64,000 bases of DNA from CAZPNX01 sp964518765 (GTDB lineage Bacteria; Edwardsbacteria; AC1; EtOH8): NCBI GenBank assembly GCA_964518765.1, contig CAZFJC010000014.1, forward strand, positions 17,759 through 81,758. The letters run 5' to 3'. Numbering within the stretch: the stretch's first letter is position 1; every line of letters starts with the position of its first letter. Under the pieces are notes generated by a model, which saw nothing but the letters and a program-made list of their open reading frames with translations, made no database searches and was not told where the DNA came from. A program made the translations under genes and the position numbers. Below are positions 1 to 7,779 of this stretch, one piece after another.

Positions 1-618
1 GGACGCCATGCGTGTACCCGGGTGGTTGTAGATGACCTCCTTGAACCCCTCCATGGCGTCGATGTACTTGCGCCGCTCGAAATGCTCCTTGGCCCGGCGG
101 AACCGGGCTTCGGGGGTGGCCTCCTTGGAACTGACGAACGTCTTTTGGCGACCGGCCGCCTCCTCCCTGAGGGCCAGCGCCTGGTCGCGGAAGCGGCTCT
201 CAGGATAACCGGAGAGCAGGAGGTCCACGGCGGAGACGGCCTGTATAGCCGAGGCCGCAGACTTTCCCTGGGCGTAGCACCAGGCGATCTGGTACTGGGC
301 CTCCTCGGCCCTTTGGGACATCGGGTATTCCCTCTGCAGCCGACGGTAGGCCTTGACGGCCGTCTGGTATCTCCCCCCCAGCCGGTAGCTCTCGGCCTCG
401 AGGTAGGCGGCCTCCGATCCGATGGCGGTCCCCTCGAAATTTTTAGCGACGGAGCGATAGAAATCGGCGGCGTTCCAGTATTGGCCCTTGGCCAGATAGC
501 GTTGGCCTTTGTAAAGGGGATGGCTCTGGTCGTATTTTTGCAGGCTGTCGGCTCCCTGGGCGGCACCGGCTCCTGCCAGCGCCAACAACAGGACCGGCAG
601 TACAGCAACAGGACTCAT
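1..618 (-). CDS. BamD/YbgF-like secreted TPR protein, partial (C-terminus outside window)
   Basis: The first 206 codons are visible. They start at an ATG at 618 behind the ribosome site AGAGGTGA and stay open to the window edge. Residues 1-22 form a signal peptide (VLLLALAGAGAAQG). There is no lipobox cysteine, unlike true BamD lipoproteins. The rest is TPR-like: helical repeats with alternating small and aromatic residues, such as QYWNAADFYRSV, RYQTAVKAYRRLQREYP and RKYIDAMEGFKEVIYNHPG. This pattern is typical of BamD/YfiO or YbgF, which act in the periplasm in outer-membrane protein assembly or envelope upkeep. It is the last gene behind comM, with about 150 bp between them. The TPR nature is clear; the exact family is inferred. 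Confidence 0.7.
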   Translation of the reverse strand, partial: MSPVAVLPVLLLALAGAGAAQGADSLQKYDQSHPLYKGQRYLAKGQYWNAADFYRSVAKNFEGTAIGSEAAYLEAESYRLGGRYQTAVKAYRRLQREYPMSQRAEEAQYQIAWCYAQGKSAASAIQAVSAVDLLLSGYPESRFRDQALALREEAAGRQKTFVSSKEATPEARFRRAKEHFERRKYIDAMEGFKEVIYNHPGTRMAS

Positions 619-774
619 GCGATCACCTCTTTTTTCATTTATTGCTTTTGATTTCCATCTCGGCACCAAACGCCGGAACCTAAAATTCGGCCGGGGGCTC
701 CTCCTTGACCAGCGCTTCCGAGCCTGGCCCTCGAAGCAATGTAAAATGTCGATCCGGCCAATCCTCATTTTCGC

Positions 775-2310
775 TCAGCCTCCCCAGATATTGCGGTCCA
801 GGCTGCGGTACTGGATGGCCTCGGCGATGTGGCCGGGCCGAATCTCGGCGGATCCCTCAAGGTCGGCGATGGTCCGGGCCACCTTCAGTATCCGGTCGTG
901 GGCCCGGGCGGAAAGCCCCATCCTGTCGATGGCGTCCCTCAGTAGGTGCTGGCATTCAGGCGCCACGGCGCAAAATTTCCTTATCTCCCGGGACTGCATG
1001 CCGGCGTTGCTGAAGACAGAGGATCCGGAGAATCGTTCTCGTTGGACCTCGCGGGCACGGTCCACCCTTTTCCTTACCTCCTCCGAGCCCTCTCCCGTCT
1101 GCCGCTGTACTATCTCCTGGTAGCGCAGGGCCGGCACCTCGATGTGTATGTCTATCCTGTCCAGGAGGGGCCCGGAGACCCTGGCCAGGTAGCGTTGGAT
1201 GGCCGCCGGACTGCAGGTGCACTCGTGGTTGGGGTCGGTGTAGTATCCACAGGGGCAGGGGTTCATGGCCGCAGCCAGCATGAAGGAGGCCGGAAAGGTG
1301 AGCGACATGGCCGCCCGGGATATGGTCACCCGACCGTCCTCCATGGGCTGGCGCAGCACCTCCAGAACGTTCTTGTTGAACTCCGGAAGCTCGTCGAGGA
1401 ACAGGACCCCGTGGTGGGCCAGCGACACCTCCCCTGGCCGGGGATGGGCCCCGCCGCCTATCAGCCCGGCATCGCTGATGGTATGGTGCGGCGAACGAAA
1501 CGGCCTCGAGGCCACTAGGGCGGTCCGCGGTGGCAGCAGTCCGGCCACGCTGTAGATGCGGGTGGTTTCCAGCGCCTCGTCCATGGACAGCCGCGGCAGG
1601 ATGGTGGGCAGGCGCCGGGCCAGCATGGTCTTTCCGGAGCCTGGCGGGCCGATCATCAAGATGTTGTGGCCCCCGGCGGCCGCCACCTCCAGCGCCCTCT
1701 TGGCGTGCTGCTGCCCCCTGACGTCCGAGAAATTGACGCTCTCAGTCGAGGACATCGAGAACAGCTGGGAGAAATCCTCCCGGTGGGGCGCTATCTCTTC
1801 CCGTCCGCTTACGAAGGCGGCGGCCTGGGCCAGGCTTCTCACCGGATGGACGCTGACCCCCTCGACCAGCGCTGCCTCCCTGGCGTTGCCCAAGGGGACC
1901 ACCAGACTCCGGATCCCTTCCTCCCGGGCCCGGATGGCGATGGACAGACATCCCCGCACCGGCCTTACCTCGCCATCCAGGGCCAGCTCTCCCAGCACCG
2001 CCAGGGGCTCCCTCCTGGACACCGGGGCCTGGCCGTGGGCCGCCAGTATCCCCAGAGCGATGGGCAGGTCGAAGGCCGAGCCCTCTTTTCGCACGTCGGC
2101 CGGCGCCATGTTGACCGTGATCCGCTTCAGTGGATAGGCAAAGCCCGAGTTCTTGATGGCGCTCTCCACCCGCTCTTTTGATTCTTTGACGGCGCTGTCC
2201 GGAAGCCCCACGATGGCGAAGCTGGGGACGTTGGCCCCCAGGTCGGTCTCCACCTCGACCAGGAAGGCGTCGATGCCCAGCACCGAGGCTGAAATGAACT
2301 TGGAGAGCAT
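775..2310 (-). CDS. comM: ComM/YifB-family Mg-chelatase-like AAA+ ATPase
   Basis: A 511-residue protein, full length for the YifB/ComM family. It has an N-terminal Lon-substrate-like ChlI domain (residues about 20-165, with VGLPDSAVKESKERV). The central AAA+ module follows, with Walker A GPPGSGKTMLARRLP and Walker B GVLFLDELPEF. A C-terminal Mg-chelatase helical domain ends in DRNIWGG, with the family motif NPCPCGYY between. ComM is a hexameric helicase that promotes branch migration of DNA taken up in natural transformation in other bacteria; whether this organism is competent is unknown. The ATG at 2310 follows AGGGA and lies four bases after yraN. It sits at the distal end of the ffh-rplS operon. 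Confidence 0.92.
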   Translation of the reverse strand: MLSKFISASVLGIDAFLVEVETDLGANVPSFAIVGLPDSAVKESKERVESAIKNSGFAYPLKRITVNMAPADVRKEGSAFDLPIALGILAAHGQAPVSRREPLAVLGELALDGEVRPVRGCLSIAIRAREEGIRSLVVPLGNAREAALVEGVSVHPVRSLAQAAAFVSGREEIAPHREDFSQLFSMSSTESVNFSDVRGQQHAKRALEVAAAGGHNILMIGPPGSGKTMLARRLPTILPRLSMDEALETTRIYSVAGLLPPRTALVASRPFRSPHHTISDAGLIGGGAHPRPGEVSLAHHGVLFLDELPEFNKNVLEVLRQPMEDGRVTISRAAMSLTFPASFMLAAAMNPCPCGYYTDPNHECTCSPAAIQRYLARVSGPLLDRIDIHIEVPALRYQEIVQRQTGEGSEEVRKRVDRAREVQRERFSGSSVFSNAGMQSREIRKFCAVAPECQHLLRDAIDRMGLSARAHDRILKVARTIADLEGSAEIRPGHIAEAIQYRSLDRNIWGG

Positions 2311-2313
2311 CGG

Positions 2314-2667
2314 CTATTCCCTGAAGGCGTCCCTTATATGCTGCAGTTCATGCCCGTTCGGATGGCAGGTGATTCCGATGACGTCGAACCGGCAGTCAAC
2401 CTGGCCGTAGAGGCCGCGGCGGTAGAGGTATTCCCTGGATAGGTTCAAAAGCTTTTTTCTCTTGGCTGCGGTGACCGCCTCCAGTGGTCCCTCCAGCGAT
2501 CCCGCTTCCCGGGCCTTGACCTCCACAAACACCAGGATATCGCCATCGTAGGCTATAATGTCGATCTCCCCGTGTCGGCCGGCCCTCCAGTTGAGCTCCT
2601 CAATCCGGAAGCCCAGCCCCATCAGGTGGCTGACGGCCAGCTTCTCGCCCTGGTCCCCACGCTTCAT
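2314..2667 (-). CDS. yraN: YraN/UPF0102 family nuclease-fold protein
   Basis: A protein of 117 residues if translation starts at MKRGDQGEKLA; that ATG overlaps the rnhB stop as ATGA, so coupled translation is likely. A longer frame upstream runs inside rnhB and is not credible. The family hallmark is the restriction-endonuclease-like core: GEKLAVSHLMGLGF, then ELNWRAGRHGEIDIIAYDGDILVFVEVKAR, in which E, D and E-x-K form the probable metal site. The molecular function of YraN is still poorly defined; it is linked to DNA processing and often sits beside rnhB, as here. The call is by family pattern. Confidence 0.88.
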   Translation of the reverse strand: MKRGDQGEKLAVSHLMGLGFRIEELNWRAGRHGEIDIIAYDGDILVFVEVKAREAGSLEGPLEAVTAAKRKKLLNLSREYLYRRGLYGQVDCRFDVIGITCHPNGHELQHIRDAFRE

Positions 2668-3299
2668 CCCGGACTCGAGGCCACTGGTGCAAAGCTCCTG
2701 CGGTGGATGGGGCACGGCCCCAGCCTGGCCAGGCTCTCCAGATGCTGGCGGGTACCGTATCCCTTATGCCTATCGAAGCCGTAGCCGGGAAATTGCCGGT
2801 CGTACTGGCCCATGACCGCGTCCCTGACGCACTTGGCCACGATGGAGGCGGCAGCTATCGAGTAACTCTTGGCGTCGCCGCCCACTACCGGCTTAAGGCA
2901 GGCCTTTCGGCAGTTGTCCGGCACCCTCCCCGGCGCCCTGGGCCCATCGATCAGGACAATGGCCGGCTCCAAGCACAGGCCGCAGAGGGCGTAGTACCAG
3001 GCCCGCTCGGTAGCCCTAAGTATGTTGAGGCGGTCGATCTGTTCGGCGTCGACCAGCCCCACCCCCACCGCCCGGGCCCTCCCCAGGATCTCGAGGGCCA
3101 GGATCTGACGGCTCCTTGGGGTGAGTCTTTTGGAGTCGTCGATGCCCTCTATCAGGGGCTCCGGCGGCAGGACCACTGCGGCCGCCACCACCGGACCGGC
3201 CAGAGGGCCGCGGCCGGCCTCGTCGAGTCCGGCCGTCAGCCCTTCCCCCGCCGCCCGGTCGAACCCGGCCAGCAGGCGGGACCGGTCGCCCCTTCTCAT
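2664..3299 (-). CDS. rnhB: Ribonuclease HII
   Basis: A 211-residue type 2 RNase H, which removes ribonucleotides misincorporated in DNA and the RNA strand of RNA:DNA hybrids. The diagnostic AGLDEAGRGPLAGPVVAAAV (first Asp-Glu pair) is at about residues 22-41. IDDSKRLTPRSR and LIDGPRAP (catalytic Asp) follow, then GDAKSYSIAAASIVAKCVRDAVM carries the last acidic residue and ends in the HKGYGTRQHLESL signature. Length and order match the family. The gene follows rplS by nine bases and overlaps yraN by four, in the usual rplS-rnhB-yraN order. Confidence 0.95.
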   Translation of the reverse strand: MRRGDRSRLLAGFDRAAGEGLTAGLDEAGRGPLAGPVVAAAVVLPPEPLIEGIDDSKRLTPRSRQILALEILGRARAVGVGLVDAEQIDRLNILRATERAWYYALCGLCLEPAIVLIDGPRAPGRVPDNCRKACLKPVVGGDAKSYSIAAASIVAKCVRDAVMGQYDRQFPGYGFDRHKGYGTRQHLESLARLGPCPIHRRSFAPVASSPG

Positions 3300-3307
3300 T
3301 GATCGTG

Positions 3308-3691
3308 TCAGGCCGTGGGCGCCTTGGCCTGCTCGGCAGTCTCCAGCTTCTCCTGGACCTTGGCCGCCTTGCCGGTCAGCTTACGCAAATAGTAGAGCTT
3401 GGCCCGGCGCACCATGCCCCGGCGCACCACCGTCACCTTGGCGACGTTCGGCGAGTGCAGAGGAAAAATCCGCTCCACCCCGATGCCGCCGGATATCTTG
3501 CGCACCGTGAAGGTGGAGGACAGCCCCTGCCCTTTCCTCTGCAGCACTACGCCCTGGAAGGCCTGAAGGCGCTCCTTGTCGCCCTCGATGACCCTCACCT
3601 GCACCTTGACGGTGTCACCCGGTTTGAAGTCCGGCAGGTCCTTTTTTAGGTACTCGGCCTCAACGCTCCTGACGGCCGCCTGTCTGTTCAT
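3308..3691 (-). CDS. rplS: 50S ribosomal protein L19
   Basis: A 127-residue L19 starting at MNRQAAVRSVEAEYLKKDLP behind AGGAAA. The open frame continues 66 codons upstream but those residues do not resemble L19. Family features visible are FKPGDTVKVQVRVIEGDKERLQAFQGVVLQRKGQG, then FTVRKISGGIGVERIFPLHSPNVAKVTVVRRG and AKLYYLRKLTGKAAKV. L19 sits at the 30S-50S interface. The C-terminus has a short Ala/Glu-rich extension (VQEKLETAEQAKAPTA). A leader of about 190 bp separates it from trmD; it contains a perfect 7-bp hairpin at 3780-3795. Confidence 0.96.
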   Translation of the reverse strand: MNRQAAVRSVEAEYLKKDLPDFKPGDTVKVQVRVIEGDKERLQAFQGVVLQRKGQGLSSTFTVRKISGGIGVERIFPLHSPNVAKVTVVRRGMVRRAKLYYLRKLTGKAAKVQEKLETAEQAKAPTA

Positions 3692-3779
3692 GGCAATTTC
3701 CTTTCGTTGTTTATGGCTTTTTCTTTCTGTCCCTAACCAGAGGGTAACCTGTTTTCGTGTTTTTCCATGGACTGGTTGA

Positions 3780-3795
3780 GGCGGTTTTAACCGCC
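3780..3795. other. Perfect short hairpin in the rplS leader
   Basis: Seven paired bases (GGCGGTT / AACCGCC) around a two-base centre, in the 194-bp gap between trmD and rplS. There is no U-run on the minus strand, so it does not look like a terminator. It could be a regulatory or processing hairpin in the L19 leader. The same gap also carries AT-rich 'aaacgtgaaaacgcg' low-complexity sequence near 3838-3860. Confidence 0.4.
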
Positions 3796-3885
3796 CGGGG
3801 TCACCGTGTCTTGCCGCTTTATCATAGATTATCGCTTCTTTCGCGTTTTCACGTTTATGGCAGGGGTTCACCGCCATATAGCTGA

Positions 3886-4617
3886 TCACAAATCTTGGAG
3901 CTTCAGCTCCTCCAGAATTTTACAGTCCTCTTCGCTCAGCGAGGCGGCTTTTAGCAGGTCGGGCCGGAGCCTCAGGGTCAGCCGGAGGGCCTCCCTCCGC
4001 CGCCATTCGGCTATTTTGGCATGGTTGCCGGAGCGCAGCACCTCGGGCACCCTTTGGCCCCGGAACTCCTCGGGACGGGTGTAGTGGGGGTGATCTAGCA
4101 GTCCGCTCTCGAATGAGTCCCTGTCAGCCGACACCGGGTCGGAGATGGCCCCCGGCAGCAGACGCACCACCGAGTCGATCAGAGCCAAAGCCGCCGCCTC
4201 GCCACCGGAGAGTATGTAGTCCCCCAGCGAGATGTCGTCGTCAATGAGCCCCCGCACTCTTTCGTCTATATCTTTATAGTGTCCACACAGCAGGGCCAGG
4301 TGCGTCATGGCCGCCAGCTCCCTGGCGATCGTCTGTCGGTACGGCCTTCCCCGGGGGGAGAGCAGGATCACCCTGGCCTCCGAATCCTCCGATTTCACCG
4401 ACTCGATGGCGGCGGCGATGGGTTCCGGCTTCATCACCATGCCCGGACCCCCTCCATATGGGGTGTCGTCGCACACCCGGTGCCTGTCAAGCGCAAAATC
4501 CCTGATGTTGACCAGCCGGAAGTCGACCAGTCCGCGCTCCCTGGCCAACCCGACGATGCTCACCCCCAGCGGCCCGGCGAAGAACTCGGGGAAAAGGGTC
4601 AGGACGTCTATCCTCAC
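3886..4617 (-). CDS. trmD: tRNA (guanine-N1-)-methyltransferase
   Basis: A 243-residue TrmD, which methylates G37 of tRNAs with S-adenosylmethionine and prevents frameshifting. The SPOUT core is plain: MRIDVLTLFPEFF at the start, DDTPYGGGPGMVMKPEP, LCGHYKDIDERV, then the trefoil-knot stretch ISLGDYILSGGEAAALALIDSVVRLLPG and the C-terminal LLDHPHYTRPEEFRGQRVPEVLRSGNHAKIAEWRR. The start ATG overlaps the rimM stop (ATGA). It sits in the standard rimM-trmD-rplS order, in line with its role in decoding accuracy next to ribosome genes. Confidence 0.97.
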   Translation of the reverse strand: MRIDVLTLFPEFFAGPLGVSIVGLARERGLVDFRLVNIRDFALDRHRVCDDTPYGGGPGMVMKPEPIAAAIESVKSEDSEARVILLSPRGRPYRQTIARELAAMTHLALLCGHYKDIDERVRGLIDDDISLGDYILSGGEAAALALIDSVVRLLPGAISDPVSADRDSFESGLLDHPHYTRPEEFRGQRVPEVLRSGNHAKIAEWRRREALRLTLRLRPDLLKAASLSEEDCKILEELKLQDL

Positions 4618-5126
4618 CTCAACCCCTCCCGGTCCTCAATGACCATGACCCCTTGCTCCGTGTCCACCATCTGGATGATGTCGCCGCAGGCCGGGATCCC
4701 GAAGCTGCCCCCTGGCCCCTCTACCCGGTAGACGTCCCCGGCCGGCATAACCTCGATCTCGACGATCCTGCCCAGGCTTTGGCCGCCCCCCGACCTGACC
4801 TCCATCCCCAGTATCTGGAAGGTGTAGTAGCTTCCCTGGGGGAGAGGCGGAAGGTCGCTGGCCTCGACCGCCAGCTCGGCGCCACGGAGCTCCCGGGCCT
4901 GTTCCGGGGAATCGAAGCCGGACAGCTTGACGATCCCATAGCGGCCCTGATCCACGAACCGTTCCACCTGGGCCTCCCTTACACTTTCGCCCTGGACGAT
5001 CAGCAGCCGGGCGCCCTTGCGAAAGCGGTTCGGGTTGTCGCTGGCCAGCTCGAGCCTGACGGCGCCCTTGAGCCCGTAGGGCTTGAGCACCGCAGCCACG
5101 GTCGCCAGGTCCCTGTCCTGTGGCAT
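4614..5126 (-). CDS. rimM: 16S rRNA processing factor RimM
   Basis: A 170-residue protein with the two RimM domains. The N-terminal beta-barrel (residues 1-90) has VAAVLKPYGLKGAVRLELASDNPNRF. The C-terminal PRC-barrel (residues about 95-168) has YYTFQILGMEVRSGGGQSLGRIVEIEVMPAGDVYRVEG and ends in the family-typical VMVIEDREGLR. RimM binds S19 and helps mature the 30S head. It starts at an ATG behind GCGGGG, 21 bases after khpA, and overlaps trmD by four bases. Confidence 0.95.
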   Translation of the reverse strand: MPQDRDLATVAAVLKPYGLKGAVRLELASDNPNRFRKGARLLIVQGESVREAQVERFVDQGRYGIVKLSGFDSPEQARELRGAELAVEASDLPPLPQGSYYTFQILGMEVRSGGGQSLGRIVEIEVMPAGDVYRVEGPGGSFGIPACGDIIQMVDTEQGVMVIEDREGLR

Positions 5127-5147
5127 GGCCCCGCTTTTTTCCGAAGG

Positions 5148-5381
5148 CTATTCGATGATCTCCAGGGTGGTCCGCTTGCCCAGCTTGGTCCCGGCCGCGG
5201 CCAGCAAGGTCCTGATGGACTGGGCGGTGCGCCCCTTTTTGCCGATGACCTTGCCGATGTCCTCCTTGGCCACCCGCAGCTCGTAGACCAGCGCCCCCTC
5301 GCGGGACACCTCGGTCACCGTGACCTTGTCCGGCTTGTCCACCAGCGATTTGGCCAGATAGTCCACTAGATCCTTAAGCAT
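5148..5381 (-). CDS. khpA: KH-domain RNA-binding protein KhpA (YlqC)
   Basis: A 77-residue single-KH protein. The KH GxxG loop is in DIGKVIGKKGRTAQSIRTLLAAAG (GKKG, residues about 47-50), and the N-terminus MLKDLVDYLAKSLVDKPDKVTV is family-typical. KhpA binds RNA, often as a pair with KhpB/Jag, and influences cell division and envelope synthesis in Gram-positive bacteria; here only the family is certain. Its ATG follows the rpsP stop by a few bases. The rpsP-khpA-rimM order is widely conserved. Confidence 0.93.
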   Translation of the reverse strand: MLKDLVDYLAKSLVDKPDKVTVTEVSREGALVYELRVAKEDIGKVIGKKGRTAQSIRTLLAAAGTKLGKRTTLEIIE

Positions 5382-5385
5382 GGCC

Positions 5386-5721
5386 TCAACCCTTCTTCTT
5401 GGCGGCCAGACGGTCCTTATGGGCCTTCTTGGTCTTGTCCGAGCCGAAGACGATCTTGACTTGGCCGTTCTCCCCAGCCTCCAGCTTCTCGCCCATCTTT
5501 ACCAGCCTCATGACGGTGGAGGAGGCGATGGCCCCTTTCTTTATCCACTCCTTGGCCCTGGCCAGCTCCAGGGTGGCCTGCTTGGGGTTGGCGTCCGGCC
5601 GGTAGTAGCCCAAGGTGTCCAGGGCCGAGCCGTCCCTCTTGGACCGGGTGGGCAGGACCACGATCCGGTAGAAGGCGTTCTTGTTGCTCCCCATCCGGGA
5701 GAGTCTGATGGATGCCGACAT
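5386..5721 (-). CDS. rpsP: 30S ribosomal protein S16
   Basis: A 111-residue S16, starting at an ATG behind GGAGGGAACC. The family signature SIRLSRMGSNKNAFYRIVVLPTRSKRDG is at the N-terminus, followed by LDTLGYYRP and KEWIKKGAIASSTVMRLVKMGEKLEAG. The basic tail (KTKKAHKDRLAAKKKG) is somewhat long. S16 is an early-binding protein of the 30S body. It is separated from ffh upstream by about 175 bp that carries a palindromic repeat. Confidence 0.96.
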   Translation of the reverse strand: MSASIRLSRMGSNKNAFYRIVVLPTRSKRDGSALDTLGYYRPDANPKQATLELARAKEWIKKGAIASSTVMRLVKMGEKLEAGENGQVKIVFGSDKTKKAHKDRLAAKKKG

Positions 5722-5794
5722 TCCTTGGTTCCCTCCGCTTTGGTTTGTTGTTTATTGATAGTCGCCTTAATATCACGTTAGCCGATCCTCTTTA

Positions 5795-5882
5795 TCCCCT
5801 CTTGAGAGGGGTCAGGGGTGTGTGCATCATTTTTGCCATACTAATGACACACCCCTTGTTCCCCTCTTTTTAGAGGGGATTT
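5795..5882. repeat. Palindromic MITE-like element between ffh and rpsP
   Basis: Two arms face each other across a spacer of about 22 bases. The left arm (about 5796-5825) contains CCCCTCTTGAGAGGGG followed by TCAGGGGTGTGTG. The right arm (about 5848-5880) contains ACACACCCCTTG followed by CCCCTCTTTTTAGAGGGG. Each arm holds its own small palindrome, and the two arms together make a larger one. There is no gene inside. It sits inside the translation operon, so it must be transcribed with it. Arms of this kind recur between genes in many environmental genomes, from general knowledge. Confidence 0.6.
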
Positions 5883-5896
5883 AGATGACCAGATCT

Positions 5897-7213
5897 TCAC
5901 ATCCCGAACGGCATCGGCACCCGGGCGCCTCGTTTTTTGCCCATCATCCTCATCAGCTTCTGGGCGGCCTCGAACTGCCGCAGCAGCTGGTTGACCTCCT
6001 GGACCGTAGTGCCGCTGCCCCTGGCCACCCTCTGGCGCCGGCTGCCGTTGAAGACCTGCGGGTTACGCCGCTCCTTGGGGGTCATGGAGGAGATGATGGC
6101 CTCCATCCGGGCTAAGGCCTTCTCGTCCACCTCGGCCTGGGCCGCCTTGGGCATGCCTGGGATCAGCCCGGCCAGATCCTGCAACGACCCCATCTTCCTC
6201 GCCTGACGCATCTGCTCGGCGAAGTCCTCCAGGGTCAGCCGGTCCTTTTGGGCCTTCTCCTCGAGCCTGGCCGCCTCCCTGGCGTCGAAGGCCGCCTGGG
6301 CCTTCTCCACCAGGGTGACGATGTCGCCCATGCCCAGGATGCGAGAGGCCATACGGTCGGGGTGGAACTCCTCCAGATCCGCCAGTTTCTCGCCCACCCC
6401 CACGAACTTGATGGGCGCGCCCGACACCGCCCGCAGCGACAGGGCCGCCCCGCCCCGGGCATCGCTGTCCAGCTTGGTGAGGATGGCGCCGGTCAGTCCC
6501 AGTTTGGTGTTGAACTCGGCGGCCACGTTGGCGGCGTCCTGGCCGGTCATGCTGTCCAGCACCAGGAGGATCTCGTGGGGCCTGGCCGCCGCCTTGGTGC
6601 GCACCAGCTCGGCCATCATCTCGGCGTCGATGTGCAGGCGCCCGGCCGTGTCCAGGATGACGGCGTCGGCCAGTTTTCGAACCCCGGCCTCCACGGCCTG
6701 GGAGCAGATCTTGGCCACGTCGTTGGAATCGGACTTGAAGAAGATACAGTCCGCCTGGCCGGCCAGGATCTCCAGCTGCTCGGCCGCCGCCGGCCGGTAG
6801 ATGTCGGCCGCGGCCAGGATCACCCGCTTGCCGGAGCGCTTGAGGTGCGCCCCCAGCTTGGCGCAGGTGGTGGTCTTGCCCGAGCCCTGCAGGCCGCAGA
6901 CCATGACCACGGTCGGCGGCTGGGAGGCGAAGCGCAGGGCCTCCCGCTTGCCGCCCAGTGTCTCCCGCAGCTGCTCGTGGACTATCTTGACGAACTGGTG
7001 TCCCGGGGTGATGCTGGTGAGCACCTCGGCCCCCAGGGCCCGCTCCTGCACCCGGGCCACGAAGTCCTCGGCCACTTTGAGGTTTACGTCGGCCTCCAGC
7101 AGGGCCAGCCGCACCTGGGCCGCCGCCTCCCGGACGTTGGCCTCGGAGAGCCTGCCCTGGCCGGTGAGGTTCTTGAAAAGGGACGATAGTTTTTCAGTGA
7201 GGGAGTCGAACAT
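5897..7213 (-). CDS. ffh: Signal recognition particle GTPase Ffh (SRP54)
   Basis: A 438-residue SRP54. The N-domain starts MFDSLTEKLSSLFKNLTGQGRLSEANVREAA. The G-domain has the P-loop GLQGSGKTTTCAKLGAHLK (about residue 107), DIYRPAAAEQL, DTAGRLHIDAEMM, TKLDSDARGGAALS and FVGVGEKLADLEEFHPDR. The Met-rich M-domain follows (LEDFAEQMRQARKMGSLQDLAGLIPGM), with the RNA-contacting RRQRVARGSGTTVQEVNQLLRQF. It binds signal peptides and 4.5S RNA and docks on FtsY, encoded at 22.9 kb. It is the first gene of the operon; its ATG lies in an AT-rich gap with only a distant AGGA. Confidence 0.97.
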   Translation of the reverse strand: MFDSLTEKLSSLFKNLTGQGRLSEANVREAAAQVRLALLEADVNLKVAEDFVARVQERALGAEVLTSITPGHQFVKIVHEQLRETLGGKREALRFASQPPTVVMVCGLQGSGKTTTCAKLGAHLKRSGKRVILAAADIYRPAAAEQLEILAGQADCIFFKSDSNDVAKICSQAVEAGVRKLADAVILDTAGRLHIDAEMMAELVRTKAAARPHEILLVLDSMTGQDAANVAAEFNTKLGLTGAILTKLDSDARGGAALSLRAVSGAPIKFVGVGEKLADLEEFHPDRMASRILGMGDIVTLVEKAQAAFDAREAARLEEKAQKDRLTLEDFAEQMRQARKMGSLQDLAGLIPGMPKAAQAEVDEKALARMEAIISSMTPKERRNPQVFNGSRRQRVARGSGTTVQEVNQLLRQFEAAQKLMRMMGKKRGARVPMPFGM

Positions 7214-7240
7214 TTAACTAGAAAATCCTACGATCAATCT

Positions 7241-7270
7241 TATATAGATATTTACGATACAAACAGTTAA
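7241..7270 (-). promoter_or_regulatory. Possible sigma70 promoter for the ffh operon
   Basis: On the minus strand, TTAACT (7265-7270) and TATATA (7241-7246) are separated by 18 bases, with the transcription start expected near 7234, about 20 bases before the ffh ATG. The -35 matches four of six consensus bases. The surrounding gap is very AT-rich, so chance matches are likely. Confidence 0.35.
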
Positions 7271-7437
7271 GTAATAGATTAAAATATAATCCAAATATTG
7301 ACACAAGGATTAAACACTTGGGAAGATAAGTAATCTTTGAAGATTAACTTTAATAGTCTGTGAAAAATATGATTCAAGAATAATACTAATAAAAAGCAAT
7401 TATTGTTGCGCTGTATACCAGAATTGTCACAATCTTA

Positions 7438-7605
7438 CTAGAGTAGTGGTTTTACTTTGAACTCGTCTTCATAACAAATAAAATCGCTGCCAGCCATTGT
7501 GCTGCAATAATCCCTCAACTCCGCCAGGGATCCGGCGTAACTGACAGCGATCAACCTTTCGGGTTCGCCGTTGTATGTGGCAAGTTTACTTGCTTGGTGT
7601 GATAA
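7438..7605 (-). pseudogene. Possible gene remnant, 55-codon open frame without start
   Basis: The frame is bounded by TAA upstream and TAG at 7438-7440. It reads as plausible protein (YNGEPERLIAVSYAGSLAELR, then SDFICYEDEFKVKPLL). There is no ATG, GTG or TTG near its beginning; the only ATG is at codon 38. Upstream it runs straight into a dispersed repeat. It may be the tail of a gene truncated by repeat insertion or rearrangement. I do not recognise the family; a chance open frame cannot be excluded. Confidence 0.25.
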
Positions 7606-7647
7606 TTATACCAAATACGGTCCGTTTGCGCAACCGTGCCAGCAGTT

Positions 7648-7739
7648 CTGGATTCCGGTTTTCACGCCGACGCCCCGCCACACTTCGACTCCGCTCAGCG
7701 TTCGGCGGGGCTTTGGCGCGCAAGCACGGGAATGACCGG
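7648..7739. repeat. Nested palindromic dispersed repeat (REP-like)
   Basis: The outer arms are CTGGATTCCGG (from 7648) and CGGGAATGACCGG (to 7739). They resemble the GTCATTCCCG...GGAATCCAG repeat found in many environmental bacteria. The inner arms GCCCCGCC (7672-7679) and GGCGGGGC (7704-7711) pair perfectly and enclose the motif CTTCGACTCCGCTCAGCG. A similar CGACTCCGCTC core is found inside gcvPB near 55.55 kb. Confidence 0.6.
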
Positions 7740-7779
7740 CCATCGTAAGTCTCTGCGCCTCTGCGGTATAGAAAGAGGC

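Larger units (their letters stand above)
7214..7779. other. 566-bp intergenic region between ferritin and ffh
   Basis: The ffh-proximal part (7214-7440) is strikingly AT-rich compared with the window and I see no gene in it, only a weak promoter candidate. The middle (7438-7605) holds a start-less open frame that may be a gene remnant. The part from about 7640 to 7745 is a GC-rich nested palindrome. No tRNA-like cloverleaf was found by eye. Confidence 0.6.

Noticed and set aside
3692..3889. N-terminal extension of L19 by 66 residues
   Set aside because: The extension is made of intergenic hairpin and low-complexity sequence, and the normal L19 start has a good ribosome site.
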